Positions 9,897 to 20,544 of a stretch of DNA of 64,000 nt are shown here, one piece after another (position 1 is the stretch's first letter; every line of letters begins with the position of its first letter). Made by a program: the position numbers and the translations under genes. This DNA comes from Kazachstania africana CBS 2517 (lineage: Eukaryota; Ascomycota; Saccharomycetes; Saccharomycetales; Saccharomycetaceae). The notes under the pieces are model-generated. The model made no database searches and had not been told where the DNA came from. It saw only the letters and a program-made list of their open reading frames with translations. The stretch covers positions 186,001 to 250,000 of the forward strand of contig NC_018940.1 of the NCBI RefSeq assembly GCF_000304475.1. The letters run 5' to 3'.

Positions 9897-11363
9897 TCAC
9901 AATTTCCATTCAATCTTAGAGTCTTGGAATGCACATTTTCTTTTGAAAATACTTTCACAATATAATTTGATACCCGATTTGTCCTTTGTCTGCTCATTAA
10001 TGTTTGCAAAATAGTCAATTACATTTGCTTGTTCCGTGATATTATTGTTGTATATATAATCTTTTATTTTCGTTTCAGTAGGTAGCTGGTATCTTAAATG
10101 GTAAGGATAATCTACTAGCGTCGTATTAATTGAATTCTTTAACAGTCCCGTATCCATTGAAGGCTTTGGAGATACGATGCTTGTTATTTGCGAGATACTT
10201 AGGTCTTTGGTTTGTTTCCATGGATAAAGGGTCTTCTGTTTATCAACTAGCTTATGTTTGGTTGCGGAAGAAAATTCACAATATTGATCAGCATTGAAAC
10301 ACATATTTACAGCGGTACATAGATCCCTTCTCAATGCAGACACAATATTATCTCTGGAATTTTCTTGAATAAGCCTGATAGCAACATCCATTGAGGTTTT
10401 TGATTTCGTTAATAACTTTTCTTTGATATCTTTTGCAAATATTCTTGCATTTTCAGATCCCTCAAAGGAATCCAACTTTTTGATAATATCACTATGGGTT
10501 TGAATTTCATGAATCTTGAAACAAGTTTCAATTACTAAAAGTTGATCATCCGTAAATTTGAAGTTATATTCAGATGGTATTGGTGTTGTGAATTCCTTAA
10601 TGGTTTCATTTATGATATCAAGAGTATATTCTTCTTTATTGACAATACTATTTTGATGGATTTCACTCAATCTTTTTTCTAGTTCAGCTAAGTTTTCATG
10701 AGGAACATAATGTGACGCTAGACCTAATATATACGTGTCAATACCATTCAGTAGATCTCCCGTTAAACATAAATAGAGTGACATTTGTGACATTGAGTTC
10801 GCTAGACCTATGGTTCTGGGAAGAGCAAAAGAGACTCCCACATCTGGGAAAAAGCCAATATCCATTTCAGGCATAGCCCATTTGGTATTTTCTGTTGAAA
10901 TCCTGAAAGGTGTATGAATTGAGAGACCGACACCACCTCCCATTGTGATGCCATCCATTATTGATACGATTGGTTTGTTGAATGTTGCTAATAAGGCATT
11001 TAAAGAATATTCACTTTTAAAAAAATTCACTGAATCAGCTATTTTCTCTGGATTCTCGATATTATTCAATGCCACAGCAGCAACATCACCGCCTGCACAG
11101 AATGACCTGGGCGAATTTGAAGATTTCAATATGATCAAATCAGTCAACCCACTCTTAGAGTATTCACTTAGTGTATTGAACATCAGAGAACACATTTCAG
11201 TGTTCAATGCGTTCAATTTTTTGGGTCTATTTAGTGTGATGATTCTTGCAGTATCTTTGACAGTGAATAATACAGAGGGCTCGGCACTTGAAGACATTAT
11301 ACGGCGCTGTAATTGCAATAAGGAGTTCTTTTTTAAGTTGATATTGAGTGGTGTTCTTAGCAT
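9897..11363 (-). CDS. EHD3: Mitochondrial 3-hydroxyisobutyryl-CoA hydrolase
   Basis: Crotonase-fold enzyme of the valine-degradation type. The S. cerevisiae protein Ehd3 (500 aa) also co-purifies with the mitochondrial ribosome small subunit. This product is 488 aa from the first ATG (11363); the frame extends to a TTG at 11390, which I reject. The N-terminus MLRTPLNINLKKNSLLQLQRR is basic and Ser/Leu-rich, a typical mitochondrial presequence. Crotonase landmarks are LNRPKKLNALN, FCAGGDVAAVAL (oxyanion hole), DGITMGGGVGLSIHTPFRI and MPEMDIGFFPDVG. Convergent with ARO3, as in S. cerevisiae. Confidence 0.93.
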   Translation of the reverse strand: MLRTPLNINLKKNSLLQLQRRIMSSSAEPSVLFTVKDTARIITLNRPKKLNALNTEMCSLMFNTLSEYSKSGLTDLIILKSSNSPRSFCAGGDVAAVALNNIENPEKIADSVNFFKSEYSLNALLATFNKPIVSIMDGITMGGGVGLSIHTPFRISTENTKWAMPEMDIGFFPDVGVSFALPRTIGLANSMSQMSLYLCLTGDLLNGIDTYILGLASHYVPHENLAELEKRLSEIHQNSIVNKEEYTLDIINETIKEFTTPIPSEYNFKFTDDQLLVIETCFKIHEIQTHSDIIKKLDSFEGSENARIFAKDIKEKLLTKSKTSMDVAIRLIQENSRDNIVSALRRDLCTAVNMCFNADQYCEFSSATKHKLVDKQKTLYPWKQTKDLSISQITSIVSPKPSMDTGLLKNSINTTLVDYPYHLRYQLPTETKIKDYIYNNNITEQANVIDYFANINEQTKDKSGIKLYCESIFKRKCAFQDSKIEWKL

Positions 11364-11611
11364 AACAAATATAAAAGGAAGAATATTCAATTGAAAGTAA
11401 TATGTACAGGGATTATGAGGTGGTGTTCTGGTTTATATACAGGCCCAAAATATCGAATTCTTGGTAACTTTTCCTTTTTTATTAGCGAAAATATTATTCG
11501 GCCCGAGAAAACGACCACCGCCGCCATTTTGGCTTCGAAAAGCTGTATATATCAATTGGTTAATCTATACACTTGAACTATTATATGTGATTACTAAAGC
11601 TCCACGCATAC

Positions 11612-14350
11612 TCACTTCTTATCTGATTTGAATACAGAGAAAAGTGAACGTTTTTTACCCGTCTCATTGCTGCTTAGTGCTGCTTCTCTACGAATTCGAT
11701 CTAAATCGAGAGATTGACGGGCTTTGTTAAATGACCTTCGCATTTCCTTCGGATCTGTTTCGGAAACGGAGATACTACTTTCACTCGAACTTTCCTTGTG
11801 GCCTTCTTCAATACTCCTTCCTTGAAAGTTAGATGTGTATTTACTTGTGTTTTTTTGATGCATTCTCAAATCAAGCGACTTTCTTTTTATTTCATTCAAA
11901 TCAATATCAATGCTCTCTGTAGTTGGTGCCTCATTTAGTGGTCTTGGTCCTCCAATACTACGACTTCTTCTTACATGAGAATTCTTTTTTTCACTGGATT
12001 TTCTTTTCCCTGCTTCTCTTGGTGGGCTTAAATCGATCAATGAACGTTCTTCCTTGAGATGTGTATGGTTTTTTAAGCTTGATTTATCATGGATTGTCCT
12101 TTTCATCATTGGGTGAGGAGGGACAGGAGGTGGTATATCTTCATCTTCCGGAAATAGTTTATCAGAAGAAGAAGAAGAAGAAGAGGTGGCGTTGGCAGAT
12201 GAAGCTGAAGTGCTTTGCTCAAGTTTCTTCGCTAACATATCACTGTTCTGAGATCTTCCCACTGTATCAGGAGGCAGAGGATTTGGCTTTGTGTATTCCT
12301 TTTGTGGTTGTGGCCTTTTTGTAATCGGCGGAGGTGCAGAGCTTTCTTTTATATTTTGCTGTGGATCGAGAGAAGTTCTGTTCATGAAGTTTTGCTCGGA
12401 AGAATGGGGTGGATTTCTAAATGACGGTAAAGTATATGGATTATTAGGTTTCAAATTTACCGTTCTATTTGGTTTATTCCCTCGTTGAGATTGCTCCATA
12501 CTAGGAATAAATGGAACATTCTGATTAACCTGAGGAGGAAGAATTGGTTGAAATTGTTGTTGGGGTTGTGTTTGCGATACAATTTGTGTTTCAATGAAGT
12601 AGGCATTATTTTTCACACCTTCATTCTGATTAACCTGTGCAGTGTAGCCCATCTTTGGAAATGGATTGTTTGATTTGTGTTGCTTTAGTCCTTGCTGATA
12701 TACTTCTTGATTGGGAGGTATTTGTAAATTTTGTCTTTCTTGGGGCATAGCAGTGTAAAGAGCAGAATTTGGTTGAGCTTCGGATAGGGACATTGCGTTT
12801 AGATTTTCTTGTACTTGAGGAAATGATGCATTAGGGATATTTTGACTATCTTGTAGTTGTTGTTCTTGTTCTCTCTTCTTCAATTCACTATCAAAAAAAT
12901 GATCGACTTCGCCCACAGTTGGGTAGTAATGATCCTCATTTTTTGATTCAGTTTCATTCTTTATTGATGATGGTTGGAATTGGGTTTGAGTATCTTCTAT
13001 TTGCAATAAATCTTCACCTCCTGGAACATTGCTCAAAAGGTTGTCATTTGGGGACTGATTCTCTGTGAAAATGATATTCCTTTCATCAATTTTCCTGGCA
13101 TCTTCTGGAATTGTAATAGGAGATTGTGAAGGTATCCTAACCTCTGAGGGGATTGTTGCAGATATATCGAATAAAGTTGCAAATAATTCGTTTAGAAGGT
13201 TAGTATCTTCGAAACTCAATTTACCGTTATTTTCAATTTTTTTTCTTTGCAACAGAAATATCTTATATTGAATATTTTGTAACTTATTTTGGAAATGAGT
13301 GTAATTTTCGAAATCATAGGGTCCCATTTCGTATTTATCTTTGATTGGTGGTTCTATGCCGATCGTTATACAGACTTGATGCATGACTTGATAAATATTT
13401 GGTCTTAGATTAGGATTCTCTGCAAGCATGATGATTATCAAATTAATTAATCTTGAGCTATAATTATTTGGTGGGATTTCATATTTAGAATGTAAAATTG
13501 CAAATTGACCAGTCATTTCGAAAGGCGTAGTGTAGAAAAGTAATTTGTATAAAAACACACCCAGGGCCCAAATATCTGATTTTTCATCAATTGGTAAATT
13601 CCTATAAAGGTCAATCATTTCAGGAGATCTATATTGCGGTGTTGTATGGACATAAATGTTTTGTGTAAGAACTGCAATTTCTTGATGGCTAGTTACAATG
13701 GGGAAACATGCTGAGGTGGATCCAAAATCACATAATTTGAAATTATTTGACGAATCCACTAGGACATTTTCAATTTTAATATCTCTATGGATCAAAGGTT
13801 TTTGAAGATAATGCATTTGTGAAATCCCGAGAGTAACGTCATACATTATCTTTAAAATTTCTTTCTCAGATAATTTTGTAGTTAATCTTTGATTCATATA
13901 ATCTAGTAGAGAATTATTTGGACACAATTCCATTAATAATAACACTTCAAACCCTGGGTTGCCGTCATGGCGACGCGATGCATTTGAATCGTAATATTGA
14001 ACGATGTTTGGAGTACCTTTCAATTTCCTCATTACGTTGACTTCATTTCTCAATTCATTCAAACCATTTTCGTCTGGAACCATTACTCTTTTCAAACAAG
14101 CTAAATTTCCAGGTTCTAATTTGAATTGTTGAAATTCATCGATATTTGAATCTTCTGTACTATCAGGTTCATTACTAAATTCGTTCAAATATTCGATGAA
14201 ATTAACAGAATAAATCTGAGCAAATCCACCTTCAGCGAGATATTTGATGATTTCAACTTTATGTCTACCGACTGCCACTACAGCACCAGGATTAAATTTT
14301 TCCCCTGACGAAGGGTTTATCAGTGATGAGGTTCCATTAGCAGCTGACAT
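11612..14350 (-). CDS. AKL1: Ark1/Prk1-family actin-regulating Ser/Thr kinase, AKL1-like
   Basis: Kinase of the Ark1/Prk1/Akl1 (NAK) family, which phosphorylates endocytic coat proteins and controls actin patches. The product is 912 aa from ATG 14350; the frame upstream to a TTG at 14503 is discarded because it lacks ATG. The kinase domain covers roughly residues 27-330: YLAEGGFAQIYSV (glycine loop), the HRDIKIENVLVD catalytic loop and the DFGSTSACFP activation segment. The long low-complexity C-terminal region is rich in Gln, Asn, Ser and Pro, with PPPVPPHP (SH3-type ligand) and a poly-Ser run. It is shorter than S. cerevisiae Akl1 (about 1,108 aa). AKL1 is YBR059C while the genes on both sides here are YDR genes, so the WGD sister tracks resolved differently in this species. 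Confidence 0.85.
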   Translation of the reverse strand: MSAANGTSSLINPSSGEKFNPGAVVAVGRHKVEIIKYLAEGGFAQIYSVNFIEYLNEFSNEPDSTEDSNIDEFQQFKLEPGNLACLKRVMVPDENGLNELRNEVNVMRKLKGTPNIVQYYDSNASRRHDGNPGFEVLLLMELCPNNSLLDYMNQRLTTKLSEKEILKIMYDVTLGISQMHYLQKPLIHRDIKIENVLVDSSNNFKLCDFGSTSACFPIVTSHQEIAVLTQNIYVHTTPQYRSPEMIDLYRNLPIDEKSDIWALGVFLYKLLFYTTPFEMTGQFAILHSKYEIPPNNYSSRLINLIIIMLAENPNLRPNIYQVMHQVCITIGIEPPIKDKYEMGPYDFENYTHFQNKLQNIQYKIFLLQRKKIENNGKLSFEDTNLLNELFATLFDISATIPSEVRIPSQSPITIPEDARKIDERNIIFTENQSPNDNLLSNVPGGEDLLQIEDTQTQFQPSSIKNETESKNEDHYYPTVGEVDHFFDSELKKREQEQQLQDSQNIPNASFPQVQENLNAMSLSEAQPNSALYTAMPQERQNLQIPPNQEVYQQGLKQHKSNNPFPKMGYTAQVNQNEGVKNNAYFIETQIVSQTQPQQQFQPILPPQVNQNVPFIPSMEQSQRGNKPNRTVNLKPNNPYTLPSFRNPPHSSEQNFMNRTSLDPQQNIKESSAPPPITKRPQPQKEYTKPNPLPPDTVGRSQNSDMLAKKLEQSTSASSANATSSSSSSSDKLFPEDEDIPPPVPPHPMMKRTIHDKSSLKNHTHLKEERSLIDLSPPREAGKRKSSEKKNSHVRRSRSIGGPRPLNEAPTTESIDIDLNEIKRKSLDLRMHQKNTSKYTSNFQGRSIEEGHKESSSESSISVSETDPKEMRRSFNKARQSLDLDRIRREAALSSNETGKKRSLFSVFKSDKK

Positions 14351-15216
14351 CTTAATCTTACCACGTATGGTTCTTTGGAAGAGAAGATTGACGTCGTTAC
14401 CCGATGGATTGATAGTAGATACCTGCGTGAGAAGGTTCAGTAGTACTTGATAGAATGTTCTTACTACTATCTGAAATGCGATTTTACATAGCTTTTTCTT
14501 CAAATTTTGATTTGGATTGAGATTCGCTTTTCGGGTAACGCGACAGTAAATATTGAGAGTGACAACAGACGATAGTGCGGGTTGTCTATATAGCAGTAAC
14601 TGGGTCGCTAGTATATGACAGAGTTATTTATATTGAGACCGTATGCTGAATATGTTTATGATGAATTGCATTTGTTATATCCATTTTCTTATTTTCAATT
14701 TTCCAGATTTGCTATGTTAAGGTGTCAGTATCGCTTGTCTTGGCGGGAAACAGACTGTGGCGATTCTCTCAGAGCAATTACTAGTAGTTCTTTCGCTTGA
14801 GACATCTGCCAATAAACAAACAGCTAGAGGACTATAAAATTGGCACTAGTACATATATGTATCAGGTGACACTCGAGCTCTCACAGCAAGATGTCGAAAA
14901 GCATTGGTAAGTAATATTGGCGGCAGAATATAAAGAATTCATTCAAATTGTATGGAAACTTACTGTGGCGGCAATCTGCTAACTGGACGGGTAACCGTAA
15001 AGTTGCTTTTTATGTTGAGAAATCTCGTTACCCGACCGTAGAACTACCGGGTAACGAATTTTGAAAAATTTTCTTTTTTTCAAACAAGCTTTTTCTTTTT
15101 TTTTTCGTATTTCAGTCATCGAGAAAGCCATTAGTGATATAAGTGGAACTTTTCAATACAACTTCTTGGCAAGTTAGGAACAACTTCATACCAGATTCAA
15201 CCATACTCAACAGAAT
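14351..15216. promoter_or_regulatory. Bidirectional AKL1/KRS1 promoter with four Reb1-type sites
   Basis: CGGGTAA or its complement TTACCCG occurs at 14532-14538, 14988-14994, 15028-15034 and 15048-15054. Reb1 binds TTACCCG and clears nucleosomes at yeast promoters. A TATA-like CTATAAAAT is near 14832. A candidate spliced 25-codon leader frame (14891-15177) lies just upstream of KRS1 (see findings). Confidence 0.6.
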
Positions 15217-16995
15217 ATGTCTGAAGAACAAGCTGCCAAGACCGTCACTGAAGGTTTCGCTAACTTACATCTAGATGATGTTACTGGTGAAATGGTTTCC
15301 AAATCCGAATTGAAGAAACGTATTAAGCAAAGACAAGTCGAAGCTAAGAAGGCCGCCAAGAAGGCTAACGCTCAACCAGTCCCTGAATCCAAGAAGAAGA
15401 AGGCTGATCATCTTGCTGATTTGGATCCTTCCCAATATTTCGAAGCTAGATCTCGTCAAATTTTAGAATTAAGAAAGACTAAGCAACCAAATCCATATCC
15501 ACACAAATTCCAAGTTTCTATCTCTAATCCAGAATTCCTAGAAAAATACGCTTATTTAAAGAGAGGTGAAACTTTGCCAGAAGAAAAAGTTTCCATTGCT
15601 GGTAGAATCCATGCTAAGAGAGAATCTGGTTCTAAATTGAAATTTTACGTCTTACACGGTGATGGTGTAGAAGTTCAATTGATGTCTCAATTGCAAGATT
15701 ACCACAAGGAAGACGATTACGAAACTGACCACGATTTGTTAAAGAGAGGTGACATCGTCGGTGTTGAAGGTTACGTCGGAAGAACTCAACCAAAGAAGGG
15801 TGGTGAAGGTGAAATCTCTGTCTTCGTTGAACGTATCGAATTATTAACTCCATGTTTACACATGCTACCAGCTGATCACTTCGGTTTCAAGGATCAAGAA
15901 ACTAGATACAGAAAGCGTTACTTAGACTTAATTATGAACAAGGATTCCAGAGGTAGATTCATCACTCGTTCTAAAATCATCAAGTTCATTAGAAAGTTTT
16001 TGGACGAAAGAAGCTTCATTGAAGTTGAAACCCCAATGATGAACGTCATCGCTGGTGGTGCCACCGCTAAGCCATTCGTTACTCATCATAATGACTTAAA
16101 CATGGATATGTTCATGAGAATTGCTCCAGAATTATTCTTAAAGGAATTAGTCGTTGGTGGTTTAGACCGTGTTTACGAAATCGGTAGACAATTCAGAAAT
16201 GAAGGTATTGATATGACGCATAACCCAGAATTCACCACTTGTGAATTCTACCAAGCTTACGCCGATGTTTACGATTTAATGGATATGACTGAATTAATGT
16301 TCTCCGAAATGGTCAAGGAAATTACTGGTTCATATATTATTAAGTACCATCCAGATCCACAAAACCCAGAAAAGGAATTAGAATTAAACTTTACCAGACC
16401 ATGGAAGAGGATCAATATGATCGAAGAGTTAGAAAAGACTTTCAATGTCACTTTCCCAGCTGGTGATCAGTTACACACCGCTGAAACTGGCGAATTCTTA
16501 AAGAAGGTTTTGGCTGACAACAAGTTAGAATGTCCACCTCCATTAACTAATGCTAGAATGTTAGACAAATTAGTTGGTGAATTAGAAGATATGTGTATAA
16601 ATCCAACTTTCATATTTGGTCATCCACAAATGATGTCCCCATTAGCTAAATACTCTAGAGACCAACCAGGTTTGTGTGAACGTTTCGAAGTTTTCGTCGC
16701 TACTAAGGAAATTTGTAACGCTTACACTGAATTAAACGATCCATTCGACCAAAGACAACGTTTCGAAGAACAAGCTAGACAAAAGGCGCAAGGTGATGAC
16801 GAAGCTCAATTAGTCGATGAAACTTTCTGTAACGCTTTAGAATACGGTTTACCACCAACTGGTGGTTGGGGTTGTGGTATCGATAGATTGGCCATGTTTT
16901 TAACTGACTCCAACACTATCAGAGAAGTCTTATTATTCCCAACTTTGAAGCCAGATGTCTTGAGAGATGAAGTCAAGAAGGAAGAAAAGGCCTAA
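15217..16995 (+). CDS. KRS1: Cytosolic lysyl-tRNA synthetase
   Basis: Charges tRNA-Lys with lysine. The 592-aa class IIb synthetase (S. cerevisiae Krs1 591 aa) has a lysine-rich eukaryotic N-terminal extension (residues 20-65), an OB-fold anticodon-binding domain (about 120-215) and a catalytic domain with motif 1 ([10 protein letters not shown]), motif 2 ([20 protein letters not shown]) and motif 3 ([14 protein letters not shown]). Codon use is extremely biased, as expected of a highly expressed gene. The ATG is the first in frame after a stop at 15175-15177. Confidence 0.97.
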   Translation: MSEEQAAKTVTEGFANLHLDDVTGEMVSKSELKKRIKQRQVEAKKAAKKANAQPVPESKKKKADHLADLDPSQYFEARSRQILELRKTKQPNPYPHKFQVSISNPEFLEKYAYLKRGETLPEEKVSIAGRIHAKRESGSKLKFYVLHGDGVEVQLMSQLQDYHKEDDYETDHDLLKRGDIVGVEGYVGRTQPKKGGEGEISVFVERIELLTPCLHMLPADHFGFKDQETRYRKRYLDLIMNKDSRGRFITRSKIIKFIRKFLDERSFIEVETPMMNVIAGGATAKPFVTHHNDLNMDMFMRIAPELFLKELVVGGLDRVYEIGRQFRNEGIDMTHNPEFTTCEFYQAYADVYDLMDMTELMFSEMVKEITGSYIIKYHPDPQNPEKELELNFTRPWKRINMIEELEKTFNVTFPAGDQLHTAETGEFLKKVLADNKLECPPPLTNARMLDKLVGELEDMCINPTFIFGHPQMMSPLAKYSRDQPGLCERFEVFVATKEICNAYTELNDPFDQRQRFEEQARQKAQGDDEAQLVDETFCNALEYGLPPTGGWGCGIDRLAMFLTDSNTIREVLLFPTLKPDVLRDEVKKEEKA

Positions 16996-17289
16996 ATTTG
17001 TTAATTAATTCACTTATTGTAATTTATTGCTCTCTGTGTATATTTGATTTTGATAAATATCCTTTTATAAAATTAAATCACATTTATTCTGTTCTGGCAA
17101 AGATCAAGTAGTTTATCGGTATAAGCATTGTTGAACCAATACGTACTTACAAAAAAGTATATAATTTTTTTTTCCAATACCTAGGAAAATATTTTACTGA
17201 ATTTATAATTAAGGAACAAATGGCATACTTACGAATATGGACAGAAAAAGTAAAACACTGTCTACGCTAGACTTTTATTGATAATATTA

Positions 17290-20200
17290 TTAGGCTTTTT
17301 CCCTAACGAGAAAATCACTTTGTAACGTCGTGGATGTACTGTAAGCTTCGAAAGGATCCTTGATACCCCTCTTTTCTAGATCACCTTCAGGGTTTATAGC
17401 TCTCAGTCCATTTCTGAAATAATGTCTCTTGGCATATTTATATAACTCACAACAAATCCAAAAGGCTGTTGTAAAGGCGAAGGCAAAACCCCAACCAGCG
17501 CCACTGGGTGTATGTAAGAAGACGGCGGTATTAATCACTGGGATATAAACAATTGGGAATGTAGATACAAATCCAAAGACAATGGACCAGAATAAAAACT
17601 GGTTGCTCCAAACATCTCTAAAAAAATCTTTGACACGCTCATCACTTTCTGGTTGCATTCTGAAGAAAGACCTTCTCAAATCGACAACTTCCCAGGCAAG
17701 AATCAACGCACACCAAGTCATCGTGGCAAAAGCAGCGGAACGACCTTTAAACACCTCATTACAGGATTCAGTGAATTTGTCATTACAGTTATGACCTAAA
17801 TATCCATCAAAGACACCGTAAACTACTGAGGTGAAAGAAGCCATACAACAAACAGCCATGATTACCCCATATACCATCATGTCAATTATTACCTCCCAGG
17901 TAAAAATACCGGCTTTTGAATCATTTGGAGGTCTGTCCATCAAATCAGGAGCAGCCTTTTCTAGCCCTAAACCCATTGCTGGAAAGCAAGAAGTAACCAC
18001 AATAATCCAAAGAACTTCAACAGGAGATAGTGGGAATACTGATTTACCATCTTTGCCTTTAAAAGCCAAACCGCACAATAGATAAATTGCCTGTGCAACA
18101 TTTTCGGCGAGCAATTGTAAAACAAACTTCTGAATATTATCACTCATTCTTCTACCTTCTTCCACAGCATTAAAGATTGATGCAAAGTTGTCATCGCTTA
18201 AAACAATGTCCGAAGCATCCTTAGCTACATCTGATCCGTTAACGCCCATTGCAATCCCAACATTGGCCAATTTCAAAGATGGAGAGTCATTGACACCATC
18301 ACCAGTCATTGCACAGAAAGCGTTCCTACGGTGCAAAGCTTCTATCATTCTGACTTTTGTTTGTGGGGAGCAACGTGCAATAACTAGTGGCAACACTGGC
18401 AACTGATCGATTTCTTCATCAGTCAAATGATCAAATTGCGAGCCAGTCATAACCATAATATTCTTAACTTCTTCGGAATAATGATACAAATTCCTTGGTA
18501 AAATCCCGATTTCCAAAGCAATTGCTCTTGCTGTACCCGGAAAATCACCTGTAAGCATACGAACGTTGATACCGGCATTATGAAATTTTTTAACGGCACC
18601 AGCAGTCTCGGGTCTAGGTGGATCGTAGATACCAATCAACCCTTGAAATATCAAATCTGTTTCGACGAATTTACGATCTTTCGAAATTTTTAGTTTAATA
18701 TCCTCATTTATATCTTGAGATGGGATTGATTTTGTTGCAAAGGCCAAGACCCTCAATCCCTCGGAGGATAAAGCCTCTACGTTTTTCATAATGAAGTTTA
18801 AGTTAGCTTCAGATAATTCTTCGACCTTGGCATTATCTGTATACCAATATTTGCAGCATTTTGACATACTTTCGAAGGCACCTTTAGAAAAGACATCAAA
18901 GCTTTTATTTTCGTTATTTTTATAAACTGCAGACATTCTTTTTATTGTAGAATCAAAAGGAAACTCGGAATAATGAGTAAAAGGGTATTGTGAATCGAAT
19001 AAATCATTGATTGGAGTTGTAAATTCAGAAGATTCAGAGGATTCAGTGTTATTTTCCTTATTCTTTTCGCCTGTCAGCTGCGGTTTTGTTGAGTCTAATC
19101 TTGTAGCAAAAACTTGGATAGCAATTTCAGTAGGATCACCATGAGCGGTCCATTCATTGGTATGTGAATCTCGAAAAACAGTGGCAATATTAGCTAAAGT
19201 TGCTGTATTGAGCCACTTCTTAAATAGTTCGACTGATGGTAGTTGCTTTTGATTAAACATCTTTCTGAAATTTTTTGATATGCCAACGTCTTCATCATCA
19301 TTGTGAGTAAATTCCCAGGGAGAAAGTTTGGATACAAAATTGATGTCACCAACTTCCGGGTTTATGGGATCATTGGAATCCACAACATGAAGTGTACCAA
19401 ATGTAGGTACCCAAATTTGTTTTGCGATCATTTTACCTTGAGTTAAAGTACCAGTTTTATCTGAACAAATATCATTAACGGAGCCAAGAGCTTCTAGAGA
19501 ATCTAATTTCCTGACAATAACATGTCTCGAAGCCATGACCCCCGTACCTACAGACATTGTAATAGTAAGCACAACTACCAAACTTGATGGGATCATTGAA
19601 AGAGCCACACATATAGCATAGACTGCAACACCTTGATCTACTTTGAATTCTTGAGATGCCAAGACAACGATGGCGAAGATAACAGCTATACCAAATAGAA
19701 TAACTGCTAATAAGGATAATTTTCTGTGTAGAGGTGTACCTATAGTGATGCCCAGGAATGCACCAATAGATTGTTTCAATGTGATGTATAAGTTTTTGTA
19801 AAATGAAAAGTTTGAATTTTTAGAGATAAGCCCAACATTAGATTGTAAAGATTTAGCAATTTTACCAATTTCAGTCTCAAGGCCTGTTCTGATAACAATA
19901 CCTCTTGCTCTGCCTTTAATCACTGTAGATGAAGAATAGGCTAAATTTAGTCGATCGCCCACGGGGATGTCTTCCCTCTTTGGGAAAATACTAGCAGCAT
20001 CCTTTGTAACAGGAAATGATTCACCAGTCAATAAAGCTTCATCAGTTTCGAAATTACTTGTCTTTATCAAACGTAAATCAGCAGGAATGGTATCACCGAC
20101 TTTTACTAAAATAATATCACCTGGAACCACATCTTTAGAGTTTATTATTTCACTGTTACCGTTATTTCTGATCACGTGTGCGTTTTGTGAACTTAGCTGT

Positions 20201-20544
20201 TTCAGTGAGTTCATTGTCTTTGTAGCTTTATATTCTTGGAAGAGGCCTATAACGACATTTATACAGAGTACAAACGTGATAACACCACCTGTGATCCAAT
20301 CTTTGATGGCGAATGCTATTATCATAGAAATGAAGAGAACCATGATCATTGCGTTACAAATTTGATGGATAATCATAGTTTTATAGTCAATCTTGGTGTC
20401 GTCACCTAGAGAGTTTTCTCCATGTTCCAATAGCCTTTCATAGATTATTGTGTTACCTAAACCAGTTTTATCATTAGTATCCAAGAGATCAAGAGTCTCT
20501 TGTATCGTAAAAGTATGGAAATCTATACCTTCATAACTGACCAT
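17290..20544 (-). CDS. ENA: P-type Na+/Li+-exporting ATPase (ENA type IID)
   Basis: Plasma-membrane pump exporting Na+, Li+ and K+, needed for salt and alkaline tolerance. The product is 1,084 aa (S. cerevisiae Ena1 1,091 aa). It shows the TGES actuator motif (EALLTGESFPV), the phosphorylation motif CSDKTGTLTQGK with Asp at about residue 362, MTGDGVNDSPSLK in the P domain and about ten membrane segments. S. cerevisiae carries a tandem array (ENA1, 2, 5) at this position between KRS1 and RSM10; here there is one copy, probably the ancestral state. It shares an upstream region with the divergent RSM10. Confidence 0.95.
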   Translation of the reverse strand: MVSYEGIDFHTFTIQETLDLLDTNDKTGLGNTIIYERLLEHGENSLGDDTKIDYKTMIIHQICNAMIMVLFISMIIAFAIKDWITGGVITFVLCINVVIGLFQEYKATKTMNSLKQLSSQNAHVIRNNGNSEIINSKDVVPGDIILVKVGDTIPADLRLIKTSNFETDEALLTGESFPVTKDAASIFPKREDIPVGDRLNLAYSSSTVIKGRARGIVIRTGLETEIGKIAKSLQSNVGLISKNSNFSFYKNLYITLKQSIGAFLGITIGTPLHRKLSLLAVILFGIAVIFAIVVLASQEFKVDQGVAVYAICVALSMIPSSLVVVLTITMSVGTGVMASRHVIVRKLDSLEALGSVNDICSDKTGTLTQGKMIAKQIWVPTFGTLHVVDSNDPINPEVGDINFVSKLSPWEFTHNDDEDVGISKNFRKMFNQKQLPSVELFKKWLNTATLANIATVFRDSHTNEWTAHGDPTEIAIQVFATRLDSTKPQLTGEKNKENNTESSESSEFTTPINDLFDSQYPFTHYSEFPFDSTIKRMSAVYKNNENKSFDVFSKGAFESMSKCCKYWYTDNAKVEELSEANLNFIMKNVEALSSEGLRVLAFATKSIPSQDINEDIKLKISKDRKFVETDLIFQGLIGIYDPPRPETAGAVKKFHNAGINVRMLTGDFPGTARAIALEIGILPRNLYHYSEEVKNIMVMTGSQFDHLTDEEIDQLPVLPLVIARCSPQTKVRMIEALHRRNAFCAMTGDGVNDSPSLKLANVGIAMGVNGSDVAKDASDIVLSDDNFASIFNAVEEGRRMSDNIQKFVLQLLAENVAQAIYLLCGLAFKGKDGKSVFPLSPVEVLWIIVVTSCFPAMGLGLEKAAPDLMDRPPNDSKAGIFTWEVIIDMMVYGVIMAVCCMASFTSVVYGVFDGYLGHNCNDKFTESCNEVFKGRSAAFATMTWCALILAWEVVDLRRSFFRMQPESDERVKDFFRDVWSNQFLFWSIVFGFVSTFPIVYIPVINTAVFLHTPSGAGWGFAFAFTTAFWICCELYKYAKRHYFRNGLRAINPEGDLEKRGIKDPFEAYSTSTTLQSDFLVREKA

